DNA from: Nitrospirillum sp034653275
GTDB lineage: Bacteria; Pseudomonadota; Alphaproteobacteria; Azospirillales; Azospirillaceae
Length of the DNA stretch: 64,000 nt
Direction: 5' to 3'
Assembly (NCBI RefSeq): GCF_034653275.1
Contig: NZ_JAYEES010000003.1
Coordinates: 1,612,001-1,676,000, forward strand
Below are positions 52,354-62,289 of the stretch, piece after piece; position 1 is the first letter of the stretch, and the number at the start of each line of letters is the position of its first letter. Made by a program: the position numbers and the translations under genes. The notes under the pieces were generated by a model. The model did no database searches. It worked only from the letters and a program-made list of their open reading frames with translations, and was not told the origin of the DNA.

Positions 52354-52599
52354 TTAGTTGCCCTTCGGGGGTTCGGTCGTGGAGGGCTCCGGCGTGGCCG
52401 GGGCCGGGGTGGCGTCGGACGGGGCCGGCGCCGGGGTGGCGGTGCTGTCAGCCGGGGCGGCGGCCGGGGGTTCGGCGGCGGGCGCCGCCGGGGCGGCAGC
52501 CGGAGCTTCGGTCTTGGCAGGGGCCGGGGCGTCGTGCTTGTCGCAAGCAGCCAGGCCAACCAACAGAACCGGGGCGAGCATCAGGGCTTTAAAGCGCAT
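52354..52599 (-). CDS. small Ala/Pro-rich lipoprotein
   Basis: The 81-residue protein starts MRFKALMLAPVLLVGLAAC, a short lipoprotein signal with the lipobox LAAC. The mature part is almost entirely alanine, proline, threonine and acidic residues, so it is disordered, perhaps a periplasmic spacer or anchor. AAGGAGAGGAA lies just before the ATG. A terminator follows. I do not recognise a family, and low-complexity sequence makes homology hard to judge. Confidence 0.7.
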   Translation of the reverse strand: MRFKALMLAPVLLVGLAACDKHDAPAPAKTEAPAAAPAAPAAEPPAAAPADSTATPAPAPSDATPAPATPEPSTTEPPKGN

Positions 52600-52872
52600 A
52601 TTCCTCTCCTTCTATGCGTCTTTACGCGCGGATTGGTTCCGCACGTCTTGACGTCGTGGCCGGAGGCTCCCGAGCCACGACAATGATTTTGCAGCACCTT
52701 CCGGCGGAATTAAGGCAACGCGGCCGGCCAATGCGGGAAACCCTGCCGGCGCGTTAACCACGACGGAACGCTACCGCCTTGATAACACGCCAGTCCGGAC
52801 ATCATTCCAAGCAGGAATTCGTCCTAGGCCTTTTTGACCTGGGGGCGGGCGCCACTCAACGAGGATTTCCGT

Positions 52873-53301
52873 CTAGTCCTTGGGTGCGGCAAGCCGCCGC
52901 AACGCCAAGTCCAGGGCCGACTTCAACTGTCCCGCGGAATATGGCTTTTGCACGAAGCCCAAGGGATAGGTCAGGCTGGCACGGGCCATGGTCTGCTCAT
53001 CCGTGTAGGCCGACAGGAAGACCGACCGCAGGCTGAATTCATTCCTGAGTCGCCGGGCCGTGTCGATCCCGTCCACCGTGCCCTTGAGGCGGATGTCCAT
53101 CAGGGCCAGGTCGGGATGGCTGCTGGCGGCCAGCGCGATGGCCTCGGGTTCCGACGCCGCGATGCCGCAGACGTAATAGCCCAGATCCTCGACCGTCAGG
53201 CGTATGCCCAAGGCCACCAGGGCGTCATCCTCCACGATCATCAAACGGACTGCGGCGTCATCGCCGTTGTCGGCGTCCCGGTTGATTTCTGCCTGACTCA
53301 T
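52873..53301 (-). CDS. single-domain response regulator (receiver only)
   Basis: The 142-residue protein is a receiver domain with acidic residues in LMIVEDDALV, the phosphoacceptor aspartate in LALMDIRLKGTVDGI, the serine in FLSAYTD and the lysine in FVQKPYS. It has no output domain. It is a relative of the receiver at 8786-9241 with the same KPY ending and the same spacing between motifs. The partner kinase is unknown and not adjacent. It reads leftward, away from the M1 aminopeptidase gene downstream in the window. Confidence 0.9.
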   Translation of the reverse strand: MSQAEINRDADNGDDAAVRLMIVEDDALVALGIRLTVEDLGYYVCGIAASEPEAIALAASSHPDLALMDIRLKGTVDGIDTARRLRNEFSLRSVFLSAYTDEQTMARASLTYPLGFVQKPYSAGQLKSALDLALRRLAAPKD

Positions 53302-53522
53302 GCTTCCCCTGACTGGTCATCCCCGACGCGATGCCTTGTGGAAGCCGCCCCCCGGCGTGCGCCCCACGCATGTCCTCACACGGGGCGTTCCCGCCCCAGG
53401 CCCTCGCGCCCGCCTGGGGCGGAGAGCCGTATTGCAGCACTGTTCCTTCAGTAGGTACAGCAAGCCATGGACCTAAACAATTCAGCCAGATGATCGAAAC
53501 TTTCGGATTTACACTTTAGGGA

Positions 53523-56218
53523 TTATTGCTTTTGTCCCGATGTTGGGGACGGGGGGCCCGAGCGTTGGGCGGCGCACAGGCGGATGCGCTCCACCGCCTG
53601 GTCCACCGTGCGCCCGCCGCCCTCCAACTCGCCCGCCATGGGGCGGAAGAAGCCCTCCACCTGGTCGGCGGCGGTGGCGCTGCACAGCCCTTCCAACGGC
53701 AGGGTCAGCGCGCCCAAGGTGGCGGAGGAACCGCGGGCGCGCAGATGGGCCATGTTGGCCTGGACCCAGGCCCAATAGGCGGGGACATGGCTGGATTCGC
53801 GCCCCTGGCCGCGAATCAGCATGTTGACCTCGTTCAGTTTCAGCCAAGGCGCGAACACCAGGTCGCGCACCTCCGCCGCCAGGGTGGGATCGGTCACCCG
53901 GTTCAAGGCGTCCAGCGCCATTTCCCGCTCTTCCGCGTCGGTGGAGGATCGCAGCTGGTCGACCAGGGCGCTGATGTAGGGGCGCCCCAGTTCCTGGGCC
54001 ATGACCGCCATGCCCGTGGCCCGTACCTCCGCCGGCGGCGGGGCGTCGGCCGCCCGCATCACGGCCATCAAGCGGGCCCGCACATCCTCGTCCCGCAATT
54101 CCAGCGCCAGGAAGGCCGCCAGCCGGTCACGCAGCAGGGCGGTGTTCTCCGGCGCCACACGATCCAGCTTGCCTGGCGTCAGGCCCACGCGGGCCAGCAC
54201 CGGCCGCCAGGCCTGCAGCAGGAACAGGCGCAGGGCGGCCCGGTCGCCATCGGTCGGCGCCTGGTCCAACAACTGCTTCAGCCGGGGGAAGGGGGCGGAG
54301 GCCACGTCCCAGGCCGGCACGGTGGCCACGCTGACGGCGGCGCTGAGGTACAGCGACTGGGGCTGGTGGCCGGCCGCGACCTCGCCCCACAAGCTTTCCA
54401 GCAGGGCCAGTTGCTCCGCCGCCGGCAGGCGCGGCAGCACGGCCAGCAGCCGGCGCCAGTGTTCGGTCGTCAGCGACAGCCGGAAATAGCCGCTGCCGGT
54501 GGCGTTGGGGATCAGCACCGCCGGGCAGGCGGACTGGCTGAGGGGGAAGGCCTGGCGCGCCGACGTCACCATCATGCACGCGGGGGAGCCGGCCGCGCCC
54601 GGCCGCACGCACAGGGGCAGGGTCCAGTGCGCCGCCGTGGCGGCCTCGGACCCCAGGGGGCGGTAGCGGCGCTGGGCCGTCAGGACCTGCAGCCCGGTGC
54701 GCGGGCAGGTCCAGCCCAGCGACAGGCGCGGCACGCCCGGCAGGTTGATGTAGGAGCGCAAGGAGTCGACCAGCACTGGGTCGTGCACCGTGTCGGCCAG
54801 GGCGCCGAAGAAATCCTGGGCTGTCGCCACGCCGTCGATATGGCGGCGCAGGTGCGTGGCCACCGCCTTGCGGAAGGCGGCGGGGCCGATGTAGCCCTCC
54901 ACCATCGACAGCACGCCGGCCCCCTTGCGGTAGGTGATGTTGTCGAAGGCGGTTTCGATGTCGCTGGTGGTGGTGATGGGCTGGTGGATGGTGCGCGTGG
55001 AGGCCAGGGAGTCCAGATCCATGGCCTCCAGCGCCTCCTGCTCCACCACGCGGGCGGTCAGCATGCGCGGCTGCCAGGCATCCACCGCCTTGGGCGCCAG
55101 CCAACTGGCGAACGCCTCGTTCAGCCAGATGTCGTCCCAGCCGGCCGGCGTCACCAGGTCGCCGAACCATTGGTGGGCGATCTCATGGGCGTGCAGCACC
55201 AGGAAGCGGCGGCGCGCGTCCACCGTGTCATCAGCCCGCACCAGCAGGCGCTGTTCGCTGTAGAGGATGGTGCCGGCGTTCTCCATGCCCACGGCGTCGA
55301 AGTCGGGGGCCGCGATCAGGTCCAGCTTGCCGTAGGCGTAGGGGATGCCGAAGTAGCGTTCCATCGTCAGGAACAGGCCCGGCGTGACCGACAGGGCATA
55401 GGCCAGGCGCGAACCCTTGCCATGCAGGGCCACGCCGCGCAGGGGGATGGGCCGGCGGCGGGCGCCGCTGGGCGGGATGGTTGGCCCCTTCACGATGTCC
55501 AGCGGCCCCACCGCGAAGGCCAGCAGGTAGGTGGGCAAGGGTCGGGTGGGCGCGAAGGTCAGGCGCCGGCCGCCGCCGGGCAGCGCCTCCTCCCGCACGG
55601 GCAGGGTGTTGGTCACCGCCTCGTCCCCCGCCTTCACCGTCAGGGTGATGTCATAGGGCGTCTTGAAGCGTGGCTCGTCGAAGCACGGCCAGGCCTGGCG
55701 GGCGCTGATGGCCTCGAACTGGCTGAAGGCGTAGTTCAGCCCTTTCTCGCTGACCCGGTAGAGACCGTCCAGCGAGGGGTCGAAGGGGGCGGTGTAGGTG
55801 AAGTGCAGGGTCAGGGTTTGCGGTGCCAGCGACCGGAGGAAGCCCATGCGGGCCACACCGTCCGGCGTCACCTGGTCCCAGGTGGCGGGCAGATGTTCCC
55901 CGCCGCCGTCACCACCTCGGCGGACGTCATGTCCAGGTCGCGGCCGTTCAGCCAGATGTGGTCCGCCGTCCTGCTCAGCGCGACCTTGATCTCCACCTGG
56001 CCGGAGTATTCGGTCTGGTCCGGATCTATGGCCAGGTTCAGGCGGTAGCGCAGGGGGCGCGCCGTGTCGGGCAGGCGCACGGTGGGCACCACCTCTTCCG
56101 TGTCGGCCTGCGCCTTCAGGGGCTTGGGCTTGGCCGCCCAGGCGTCGGCCCGGGGCGGCAGCAGGGCCGCGAGGACCAGGGCCAGGAACAGGACCGTGAG
56201 GCGGGGCAGGGTGGGCAA
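53523..56218 (-). pseudogene. M1-family metallopeptidase (aminopeptidase N-like), frameshifted
   Basis: The intact part has GMENAG, the zinc motif HEIAH with the third ligand in NEAFASW, and an ERAP1-like helical C-terminus. The N-terminal 110 residues (signal peptide LTVLFLALVLAALLPPRADA, RYRLNLAIDPDQTEYSGQVE) are in another frame and end EVVTAAGN before a stop near 55868. Adding one G to the GGGG run at 55898-55901 (CCCC on plus) restores EVVTAAGEHLPATWDQ. The start may be TTG at 56218 or GTG at 56263. It is either a real lesion or a homopolymer sequencing error. Confidence 0.82.
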
Positions 56219-56404
56219 GGCGGTCGGTGTTTCCTGGCTGGTCGGTCGTCGAGTGCCGCGCACTATGGCCGTGACGTTCCATCGCGCGCAACGTCCCGAT
56301 GCGGCTAGGACTTCGGTCGAGGGGCGGGACCCGCGCAGGGTCATGCAAGCGACGCTGTTCCCGTGTAGGGTGTCGCGACTTTCACGGACCGAAGGCTTGG
56401 AAAT

Positions 56405-57688
56405 ATGCGGTGCTGGGCGCGTGTGGCGGCGATTGCGGTGGTGGCTTGGTCGGCGTGGGCGGTGGCGGCATGCGCGGGAGCGGCGTGGGCGGCGGAACCC
56501 ACGATGCCGGCAGCCAAGCCCCTGGTCTATAAACAGCCGCTGCGCGACAAGCTGTTCTATGGCTTGAGCCTGCTGTCTCGCGACCCGCAGGCGCTGGCGG
56601 CCGTGGCGACCGCGCCGGACCTGAGCCGCCTGGCGGCGGAGCGCCGCGCCCGGGCGCGCGGGGCGGTGGAGGCCTGCGGCGGCGACACCGGCTGTTACGT
56701 CCGCGGCTTCGACTGGTCGGACGCGGAGGTGGCGGCCGCCGGCCAGGCCTTGGCCGCCGCCCTCAAGGCCCATCCCGAGGCGGCGCAACGCCTGGCGGCC
56801 GCCCTGGACGCCAGCGGCCTCTACCCGGTGATGCCAGGCCAGGATGCCGACGTGGTGGTGCGCGCCTGGACGCAGGCCGCGGCCACCGCCCACCACATCC
56901 TGGCGGTCTATGGCAGCGGCGAGAAGCCGCGCGGCCCGGCCATCGACGGCCCCGCCTATGAAATCGCCACGCCGGCCTACGGCACGCTGGTGAAAAGCGC
57001 GGTGTCCGTCCTGGTGGACGGCTTGGCGGACGGCAGTTCGTTCTTTGAGCCGACGGAGGCGTTCGCCCTGCTGCTGCTGCAGATCAACCGCCGGGATGAG
57101 GCCGGCCGGTTCGAACCCATGGAGGCGGGGGAAAACAAGGCGGCGGTGGCCCGCCTGAAGACCGTGAACTGGGCCAAGTACCCCTATACCGCCCTGGTGG
57201 TGCCGGGCTATGGGCCGGAGACGGCGGGCGTGGCCCTGTCGGCCCCCGGCCTGCTGCGGGTGCAGTTGGCGGCCAGGCGCTGGCGCGATGGCAAGGCGCC
57301 GGTCATCATCGTCAGCGGTGGCAACGTCCATCCCAACCAGACGCCCTACAATGAGGCGCTGGAGATGAAGAGAGCCCTGGTGCAGGACTATGGCGTGCCG
57401 GCCGACGCCATCCTGGTGGAGCCGCATGCCCGCCACACCACCACCAACCTGCGCAACGCCGACCGCCTGATCTATCGCTACGGCATGCCCATGAACCGCA
57501 AGGCCCTGGTGGTCACCGACCTGGGGCAAAGCGGCTATATCACCGAGGATCGTTTCGCCACCCGCAACCAGGAGGATCTGGGCTACGTCCCCTTCACCGG
57601 GCTGGAGCGGGTGTCGCCCTTCGACGTGGCCTATCTGCCCACCCTGTCGGCCCTGGCGCTGGACGCGGGCGATCCCCTTGATCCCTGA
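56405..57688 (+). CDS. DUF218 (YdcF/SanA-like) envelope protein
   Basis: The 427-residue protein has an N-terminal signal or anchor helix (about residues 5-28) and a C-terminal DUF218 domain (TALVVPGYGPETAGV, APVIIVSGGNVHPNQT, ILVEPHARHTTTNLRNADRL). DUF218 proteins such as SanA and ElyC affect cell-envelope permeability. The middle 200 residues form an extra helical part not usual in the short family members. Start ATG at 56405. It is divergent from the frameshifted aminopeptidase gene. Confidence 0.83.
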   Translation: MRCWARVAAIAVVAWSAWAVAACAGAAWAAEPTMPAAKPLVYKQPLRDKLFYGLSLLSRDPQALAAVATAPDLSRLAAERRARARGAVEACGGDTGCYVRGFDWSDAEVAAAGQALAAALKAHPEAAQRLAAALDASGLYPVMPGQDADVVVRAWTQAAATAHHILAVYGSGEKPRGPAIDGPAYEIATPAYGTLVKSAVSVLVDGLADGSSFFEPTEAFALLLLQINRRDEAGRFEPMEAGENKAAVARLKTVNWAKYPYTALVVPGYGPETAGVALSAPGLLRVQLAARRWRDGKAPVIIVSGGNVHPNQTPYNEALEMKRALVQDYGVPADAILVEPHARHTTTNLRNADRLIYRYGMPMNRKALVVTDLGQSGYITEDRFATRNQEDLGYVPFTGLERVSPFDVAYLPTLSALALDAGDPLDP

Positions 57689-57800
57689 AGCGCATCAGCC
57701 TTGCTTTCCCGCCGCTGGATCATAAAGAACCAGACGCTATGGTGTTCGCGCAATTAAACTGCGCCACCATCATGGTTGGCGACTGAAAGGGAAGTGAAGC

Positions 57801-58193
57801 ATGGGTAGGCAGAAGGTTGAGGTGGCGTCCGCTTGGGGCGAGGCCATCGGCTATTCCCGGGCGGTCAAGGCCGGCGACCTGATTTTCGTGTCGGGCACCA
57901 CCGCCAGCGGCGGCCCGGATGGCAAGGCCTTCCATCCCGGCGACGCCGGCGGCCAGGCCAAGGTGATCCTGGAGCGCATCGTGGCCGCCCTGGCCGAATT
58001 GGGCGCGGGGCCTGAGCATGTGGTGGAGACCCGCATCTATCTGACCGACATGACCACCTGGCAGGATGTGGGCCGCGCCCACGGCGCCGTCTTCGGCGGG
58101 GCCAAGCCCGCCACCACCATCGTGCAGGTGGGCCCCCTGATCTCCCCTGACCTGCTGGTGGAAATCAGCGCCACGGCGTCGTTGGCGCCGTAA
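57801..58193 (+). CDS. RidA (YjgF/YER057c/UK114) family protein
   Basis: The 130-residue protein shows the family pattern YSRAVKAGDLIFVSGTTASG, then QAKVILERIVAALAELGAGP, the arginine in VVETRIYLTDM and the C-terminal ATTIVQVGPLISPDLLVEIS. RidA-type proteins hydrolyse reactive enamine/imine intermediates. Conserved arginine and glutamate residues of the active RidA site appear present. The ATG at 57801 has AAAGGGAAGTGAAGC before it. The GNAT gene follows after 14 bp. Confidence 0.93.
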   Translation: MGRQKVEVASAWGEAIGYSRAVKAGDLIFVSGTTASGGPDGKAFHPGDAGGQAKVILERIVAALAELGAGPEHVVETRIYLTDMTTWQDVGRAHGAVFGGAKPATTIVQVGPLISPDLLVEISATASLAP

Positions 58194-58207
58194 GGCCGGC
58201 GCGGGGC

Positions 58208-58741
58208 ATGGCGCTGACCGTCAGGCAGGAGGAGCCGGATGACGCCGCCGCCATCGCGACGGCGGTGCGGTGGGCCTACGCCGACGTGCCCTACAGCGAT
58301 CATCGTGAGCATCTGATGATCGCCCGCCTGCGCGACAGCGCCGCCTGGATACCGGCGCTGTCGCTGCTGGCGGAGGAGGACGGCCGGGTGGTGGGGCACA
58401 TCTTGCTGACCCGGGCCGCCATTCGCGGGGCCCGAGGCTCCACCCCGACCTTGGCCCTGGCGCCCCTGTCCGTCGTGCCGGAACGGCAGGGGCGGGGCGT
58501 GGGCGGCCGGCTGGTGAGGGCGGCGCACCAGCGGGCGCGGGATTTGGGCTATGGCTCCGTCGTCCTGGTCGGCATCCCGGATTATTACCGCCGCTTCGGC
58601 TACCGGCCCATGGCGGACCATGCCATCGTCGTGCCCTTCACGGTGCCGGCGCGGAACTGCATGGTCCTGGCGCTGACGCCCGATGGTCTGAGCGGGGTGG
58701 AGGGCATGGTGCAATACGCGCCGGAATGGATGGACGGCTGA
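58208..58741 (+). CDS. GNAT family N-acetyltransferase (YhbS-like)
   Basis: The 177-residue protein has the GNAT acetyl-CoA loop in LSVVPERQGRGVGGRLVRAA and the YhbS-like ending YYRRFGYRPMADH. Substrate unknown. The ATG at 58208 lies 14 bp after ridA, so the two genes probably form an operon. No other partner is seen. Confidence 0.9.
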   Translation: MALTVRQEEPDDAAAIATAVRWAYADVPYSDHREHLMIARLRDSAAWIPALSLLAEEDGRVVGHILLTRAAIRGARGSTPTLALAPLSVVPERQGRGVGGRLVRAAHQRARDLGYGSVVLVGIPDYYRRFGYRPMADHAIVVPFTVPARNCMVLALTPDGLSGVEGMVQYAPEWMDG

Positions 58742-58831
58742 GAGAAGGGCTAGCGACCGCTAGCGCCATACTGGACAGCGACACCGTCCACCCGCGATAG
58801 TTGGGCCACAATAAACCTGGGAGGCCCGCCC

Positions 58832-61075
58832 GTGACTGGTACAGAAACCGTCGCCCACCGCATCTGCCCCTTGTGCGAGGCCTGCTGCGGCCTGGAGGTC
58901 ACGCTGGTGGACGGCGCCGTCACCCGCATCCGGGGTCATGACGCCGATGTTTTCAGCCACGGCTTCATCTGCCCCAAGGGCGTGGCGCTGAAGGATTTGC
59001 ATGAGGATCCGGACCGGCTGCGCGCGCCGCTGATCAAGCGCGACGGCCGCTTCGTCGAGGCCACGTATGAGGAGGCCTTCGCGGAGATCGAGCGGCGGCT
59101 GACGCCCCTGCTGGAAGCCCATGGCCGCGACGCGGCGGCCACCTACATCGGCAACCCCGCCGCCCACAAGATGGGCCTGCTGCTCTACACGCCGGTGCTG
59201 GCGCGGGCGCTGGGCACGCGCAACATCTATTCCGCCTCCACCCTCGACCAGATGCCCAAGCAACTGTCCAGTGGCCTGATGTTCGGCCATTGGCTGAGCA
59301 TCCCTGTGCCGGATATCGAGCGCACCAAGTTGATGGTCGTCCTGGGTGGCAACCCCATGGCGTCCAACGGCAGCCTGTGGACCGTGCCGGACTTCCGCGG
59401 CAAGGCGCTGGATCTCAAGGCGCGCGGCGGTCGGCTGGTGGTGATCGACCCCAGGCGGACAGAGACGGCGGCCCTGGCCGATGAGCATCACTTCATCCGG
59501 CCGGGCAGCGACGTCTTCCTGCTGGCCGCCTTGGTGCACACCCTGTTCCAGGAGGGGTTGGTACGCCTTGGCCGGCTGGCGGACCATGTGGCGGGCGTGG
59601 AGGAACTGCGCGCCGCCATCGCCCCGTTCACCCCGGAACGGGCCGCCGCCCACACCGCGATCCCCGCCGATACCATCCGCACCCTGGCGCGGGATCTGGC
59701 GACGCAGGAGCCGGCGGTGCTGTACGGCCGCATCGGCACCTGCACGCAGGAATTCGGTACCTTGGCCAGTTGGCTGGTCGATGCCGTCAACGTCCTGACC
59801 GGCAATCTGGACCGGCCGGGCGGGGCGATGTTCCCCAGGGCCGCCGCCTTCGCCGCCAACACGGTGGGGACGGGCGGCAAGGGGCGGGGCGTACCCCTGG
59901 GCCGCCGCCACTCCCGCGTGTCGAACGCGCCGGAGGTGTTCGGCGAGCTGCCCGTGGGCTGTCTGGCGGAGGAGATCGAGACGCCGGGCGAGGGCCAGGT
60001 GCGCGCCCTGTTCACCGTGGCCGGAAACCCCGTGCTGTCCTCCCCCAACGGCGACCGCCTGGCCCGGGCGCTGGACCAGCTGGATCTGATGGTCAGCGTC
60101 GACATCTACCTGAACGAGACGACGCGGCATGCCGACGTCATCCTGCCCGGTGTGTCGCCCTTCCAGGACAGCCACTACGACGTGGCCTTCCCGCAGCTGT
60201 CCTACCGCAACCACGCCCGCTACAGCCCGGCGCTGCTGCTGCGGCCGGAGGGCGTCCTTGCGGAATGGCAGGTGCTGCTGAAGCTGGCGGCCATCGCCGA
60301 GGGCAAGGGTGCCGGTGCCGACCCGGCCGCCCTGGATGACGCCATGGTCGCGGCCGATGTGGGGCGCTGGGCGGGCGACCACACCGCCGCCGTCCTGGCC
60401 GCCGTGTCGCGCTGGACGGGACCGGAGCGCCTGCTGGACCTGGCCCTGCGCGCGGGCCCCTATGGCGATGGCTTCGGCCGCAAGCCGGACGGCCTGACCC
60501 TGGCCAAGGTGACGGACAGCGTCGGCGGCATCGACCTGGGCGCGCTGCAGCCCCGTATCCCGGAGGTGCTGCGCACCCCCAGCGGCCGTATCGAACTGGC
60601 GCCCGATATGCTGGTGGCGGACCTGGTCCGGGCCGTGGCGGCCCTGGACCAGCCGGCGCCGGATCTGGTCATCATCGGCCGGCGTGACCTGCGCTCCAAC
60701 AACAGCTGGATGCACAACCTGCCCGTCTTGGCCAAGGGCCCGTTCCGCTGCACCGTGCTGGTGCACCCCGATGACGCCCGCCGCCACGGCGTGGTGCATG
60801 GCGGCCGCGCCCGCCTGTCCCGTGCCGGCCGGGCGATCGAGGTGCAGGTGGCCGTCAGCGCCGACATGATGCCCGGCGTCGTCAGCCTGCCCCACGGCTG
60901 GGGCCATGACGCCGACGGCGCCCGCCTGGGCCTGGCCAGCCAGCGCCCGGGCGCCAACCTCAACGCTCTGCTGGACGAGAACCTGCGTGACCCGCTGTCC
61001 GGCAACGCCGTGCTGAGCGGTGTGCCGGTGACTTTGGAACCCGCCCCGTTGCCGGCGGTGCAGGCGGCGGAGTAG
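58832..61075 (+). CDS. molybdopterin-dependent oxidoreductase of unknown substrate
   Basis: The 747-residue protein has an N-terminal [4Fe-4S] site, C-x2-C-x2/3-C, in CPLCEACCG, with the fourth cysteine in FICPKG. The molybdopterin domains follow (VVLGGNPMASNGSLWTVPDF, VVIDPRRTETA, AFTVAGNPVLSSPNGDRLA) and a C-terminal dinucleotide-binding domain (NNSWMHNLPVLAKGPFRCTV). No signal peptide is seen, so it is cytoplasmic. The start is GTG at 58832 behind GGGAGG. No electron-transfer subunit is adjacent. The substrate cannot be named. Confidence 0.88.
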   Translation: MTGTETVAHRICPLCEACCGLEVTLVDGAVTRIRGHDADVFSHGFICPKGVALKDLHEDPDRLRAPLIKRDGRFVEATYEEAFAEIERRLTPLLEAHGRDAAATYIGNPAAHKMGLLLYTPVLARALGTRNIYSASTLDQMPKQLSSGLMFGHWLSIPVPDIERTKLMVVLGGNPMASNGSLWTVPDFRGKALDLKARGGRLVVIDPRRTETAALADEHHFIRPGSDVFLLAALVHTLFQEGLVRLGRLADHVAGVEELRAAIAPFTPERAAAHTAIPADTIRTLARDLATQEPAVLYGRIGTCTQEFGTLASWLVDAVNVLTGNLDRPGGAMFPRAAAFAANTVGTGGKGRGVPLGRRHSRVSNAPEVFGELPVGCLAEEIETPGEGQVRALFTVAGNPVLSSPNGDRLARALDQLDLMVSVDIYLNETTRHADVILPGVSPFQDSHYDVAFPQLSYRNHARYSPALLLRPEGVLAEWQVLLKLAAIAEGKGAGADPAALDDAMVAADVGRWAGDHTAAVLAAVSRWTGPERLLDLALRAGPYGDGFGRKPDGLTLAKVTDSVGGIDLGALQPRIPEVLRTPSGRIELAPDMLVADLVRAVAALDQPAPDLVIIGRRDLRSNNSWMHNLPVLAKGPFRCTVLVHPDDARRHGVVHGGRARLSRAGRAIEVQVAVSADMMPGVVSLPHGWGHDADGARLGLASQRPGANLNALLDENLRDPLSGNAVLSGVPVTLEPAPLPAVQAAE

Positions 61076-61102
61076 GGGGCAACGGTTTTGGGAACCGTGG
61101 CG

Positions 61103-61501
61103 CTACCAGTGCCCCTTGCGCCGGTTCCAGGCGTACAGCACGTCGGCGAAGCGGTCGTAGGCGAGGCGGGTGAGGGGACGGATCACCCGGTTGCCCAGCA
61201 GGGCGGCCAGCCAGGCGTCGCCCGGCGTGTGGCGCCAGATGGCGATGGCGCAGTCACCCCCCACCAGCAGGCGGCCTTGGTCGTCCATGCCGTGGAGGCG
61301 GCGGCGCACCGCCTCCACATCCGCCCCCACAGGGGCCAACGCGTCCGGCTCCAGGTTGATGTCGCGGAAGGCGATGATTCCAGCGCGGGCGGCCTGCACC
61401 AGGCGGTTGGCCTGCCAGTCGATGCCCGCGTTACAGACGGGACATTTGGTGTTGTACCAGACCGTCAGTTTCGGGCTGGGCGATGGGGCGCCGGTCGGCA
61501 A
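61103..61501 (-). CDS. DCC-family (DUF393) thiol-disulfide oxidoreductase-like protein
   Basis: The 132-residue protein carries VWYNTKCPVCNAGIDWQANR, matching the DCC/DUF393 family with a C-P-x-C redox site, here CPVC. The C-terminal half has the family pattern GDCAIAIWRHTPGDAWLAAL with basic residues at the end. The start is uncertain. A TTG at 61501 after GGGGAT is my choice, as no ATG exists near the domain. Function of the family is unknown. It is convergent with the molybdopterin oxidoreductase. Confidence 0.75.
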   Translation of the reverse strand: MPTGAPSPSPKLTVWYNTKCPVCNAGIDWQANRLVQAARAGIIAFRDINLEPDALAPVGADVEAVRRRLHGMDDQGRLLVGGDCAIAIWRHTPGDAWLAALLGNRVIRPLTRLAYDRFADVLYAWNRRKGHW

Positions 61502-61630
61502 GCTGATCCCCGTCCGTTGTGGTCCGCGCAGTATAGCGGCCGGACGCGATAAGGACAGTGGCCGGGAACGGCAAAGTCTGGAAGAATCGATGGTCGAACG
61601 CCCCCCTGGAAGACCCTGAGACCTCCGCCC

Positions 61631-62257
61631 ATGCTGCCCTTGGAAACCCTGCTGACCTTCATCACCGCCGCCGCCATCCTGGCCTTCGTGCCGGGGCCGG
61701 ACAATTTGTTCGTGCTGACGCTGTCGGCGGCGCGCGGCTGGCGGGCCGGGGTGATGGTGACGCTGGGCTTGTGCACCGGCCTGGTGGTGCACACGACCGC
61801 CGTGGCACTGGGCGTGGCCGTCATCTTCCAGCAATCGCAGTTGGCCTTCACCCTGCTGAAGGTCGCCGGCGCCGCCTATCTGCTGTATCTCGCCTACAAG
61901 TCCTTCCGCGCCCCGCCGGAGGCGCTGGGCGGCGCCAAGGCGGGGGCTGACCGTTTCCTGGCCCTGTACGGCCGGGGCATCGTCATGAACGTGACCAATC
62001 CCAAGGTGGCCATCTTCTTCCTGGCCTTCCTGCCGCAGTTCGCGGCACCCGAGCGCGGCAGCGTCACCCTGCAGATTTTCCTGCTGGGGGCGGTGTTCGC
62101 CGCCGTGGCGCTGGCCTGCTTCTCTACCATCGCCGTGCTGGCCGGCGGCCTGAATCGCTGGCTGGCCCGGTCCAGCACCGCGCAAGTCATCCTGAACCGC
62201 ATCGCCGGCGTGGTGTTCGTCGGCCTGGCGATCAAATTGGCGACGGCCCAGCGCTGA
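61631..62257 (+). CDS. LysE/RhtB-family amino-acid exporter
   Basis: The 208-residue integral membrane protein has the LysE/RhtB pattern: LTFITAAAILAFVPGPDNLF at the start, LFVLTLSAARGWRAGVMVTL, LKVAGAAYLLYLAYKSFR in the middle and MNVTNPKVAIFFLAFLPQF later. Six hydrophobic helices can be marked. Such proteins export amino acids such as threonine or homoserine. The substrate is not predictable. Start ATG at 61631. Confidence 0.93.
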   Translation: MLPLETLLTFITAAAILAFVPGPDNLFVLTLSAARGWRAGVMVTLGLCTGLVVHTTAVALGVAVIFQQSQLAFTLLKVAGAAYLLYLAYKSFRAPPEALGGAKAGADRFLALYGRGIVMNVTNPKVAIFFLAFLPQFAAPERGSVTLQIFLLGAVFAAVALACFSTIAVLAGGLNRWLARSSTAQVILNRIAGVVFVGLAIKLATAQR

Positions 62258-62289
62258 GGGCCGCCCGCCACCGTGAACGGGGGCATGTC

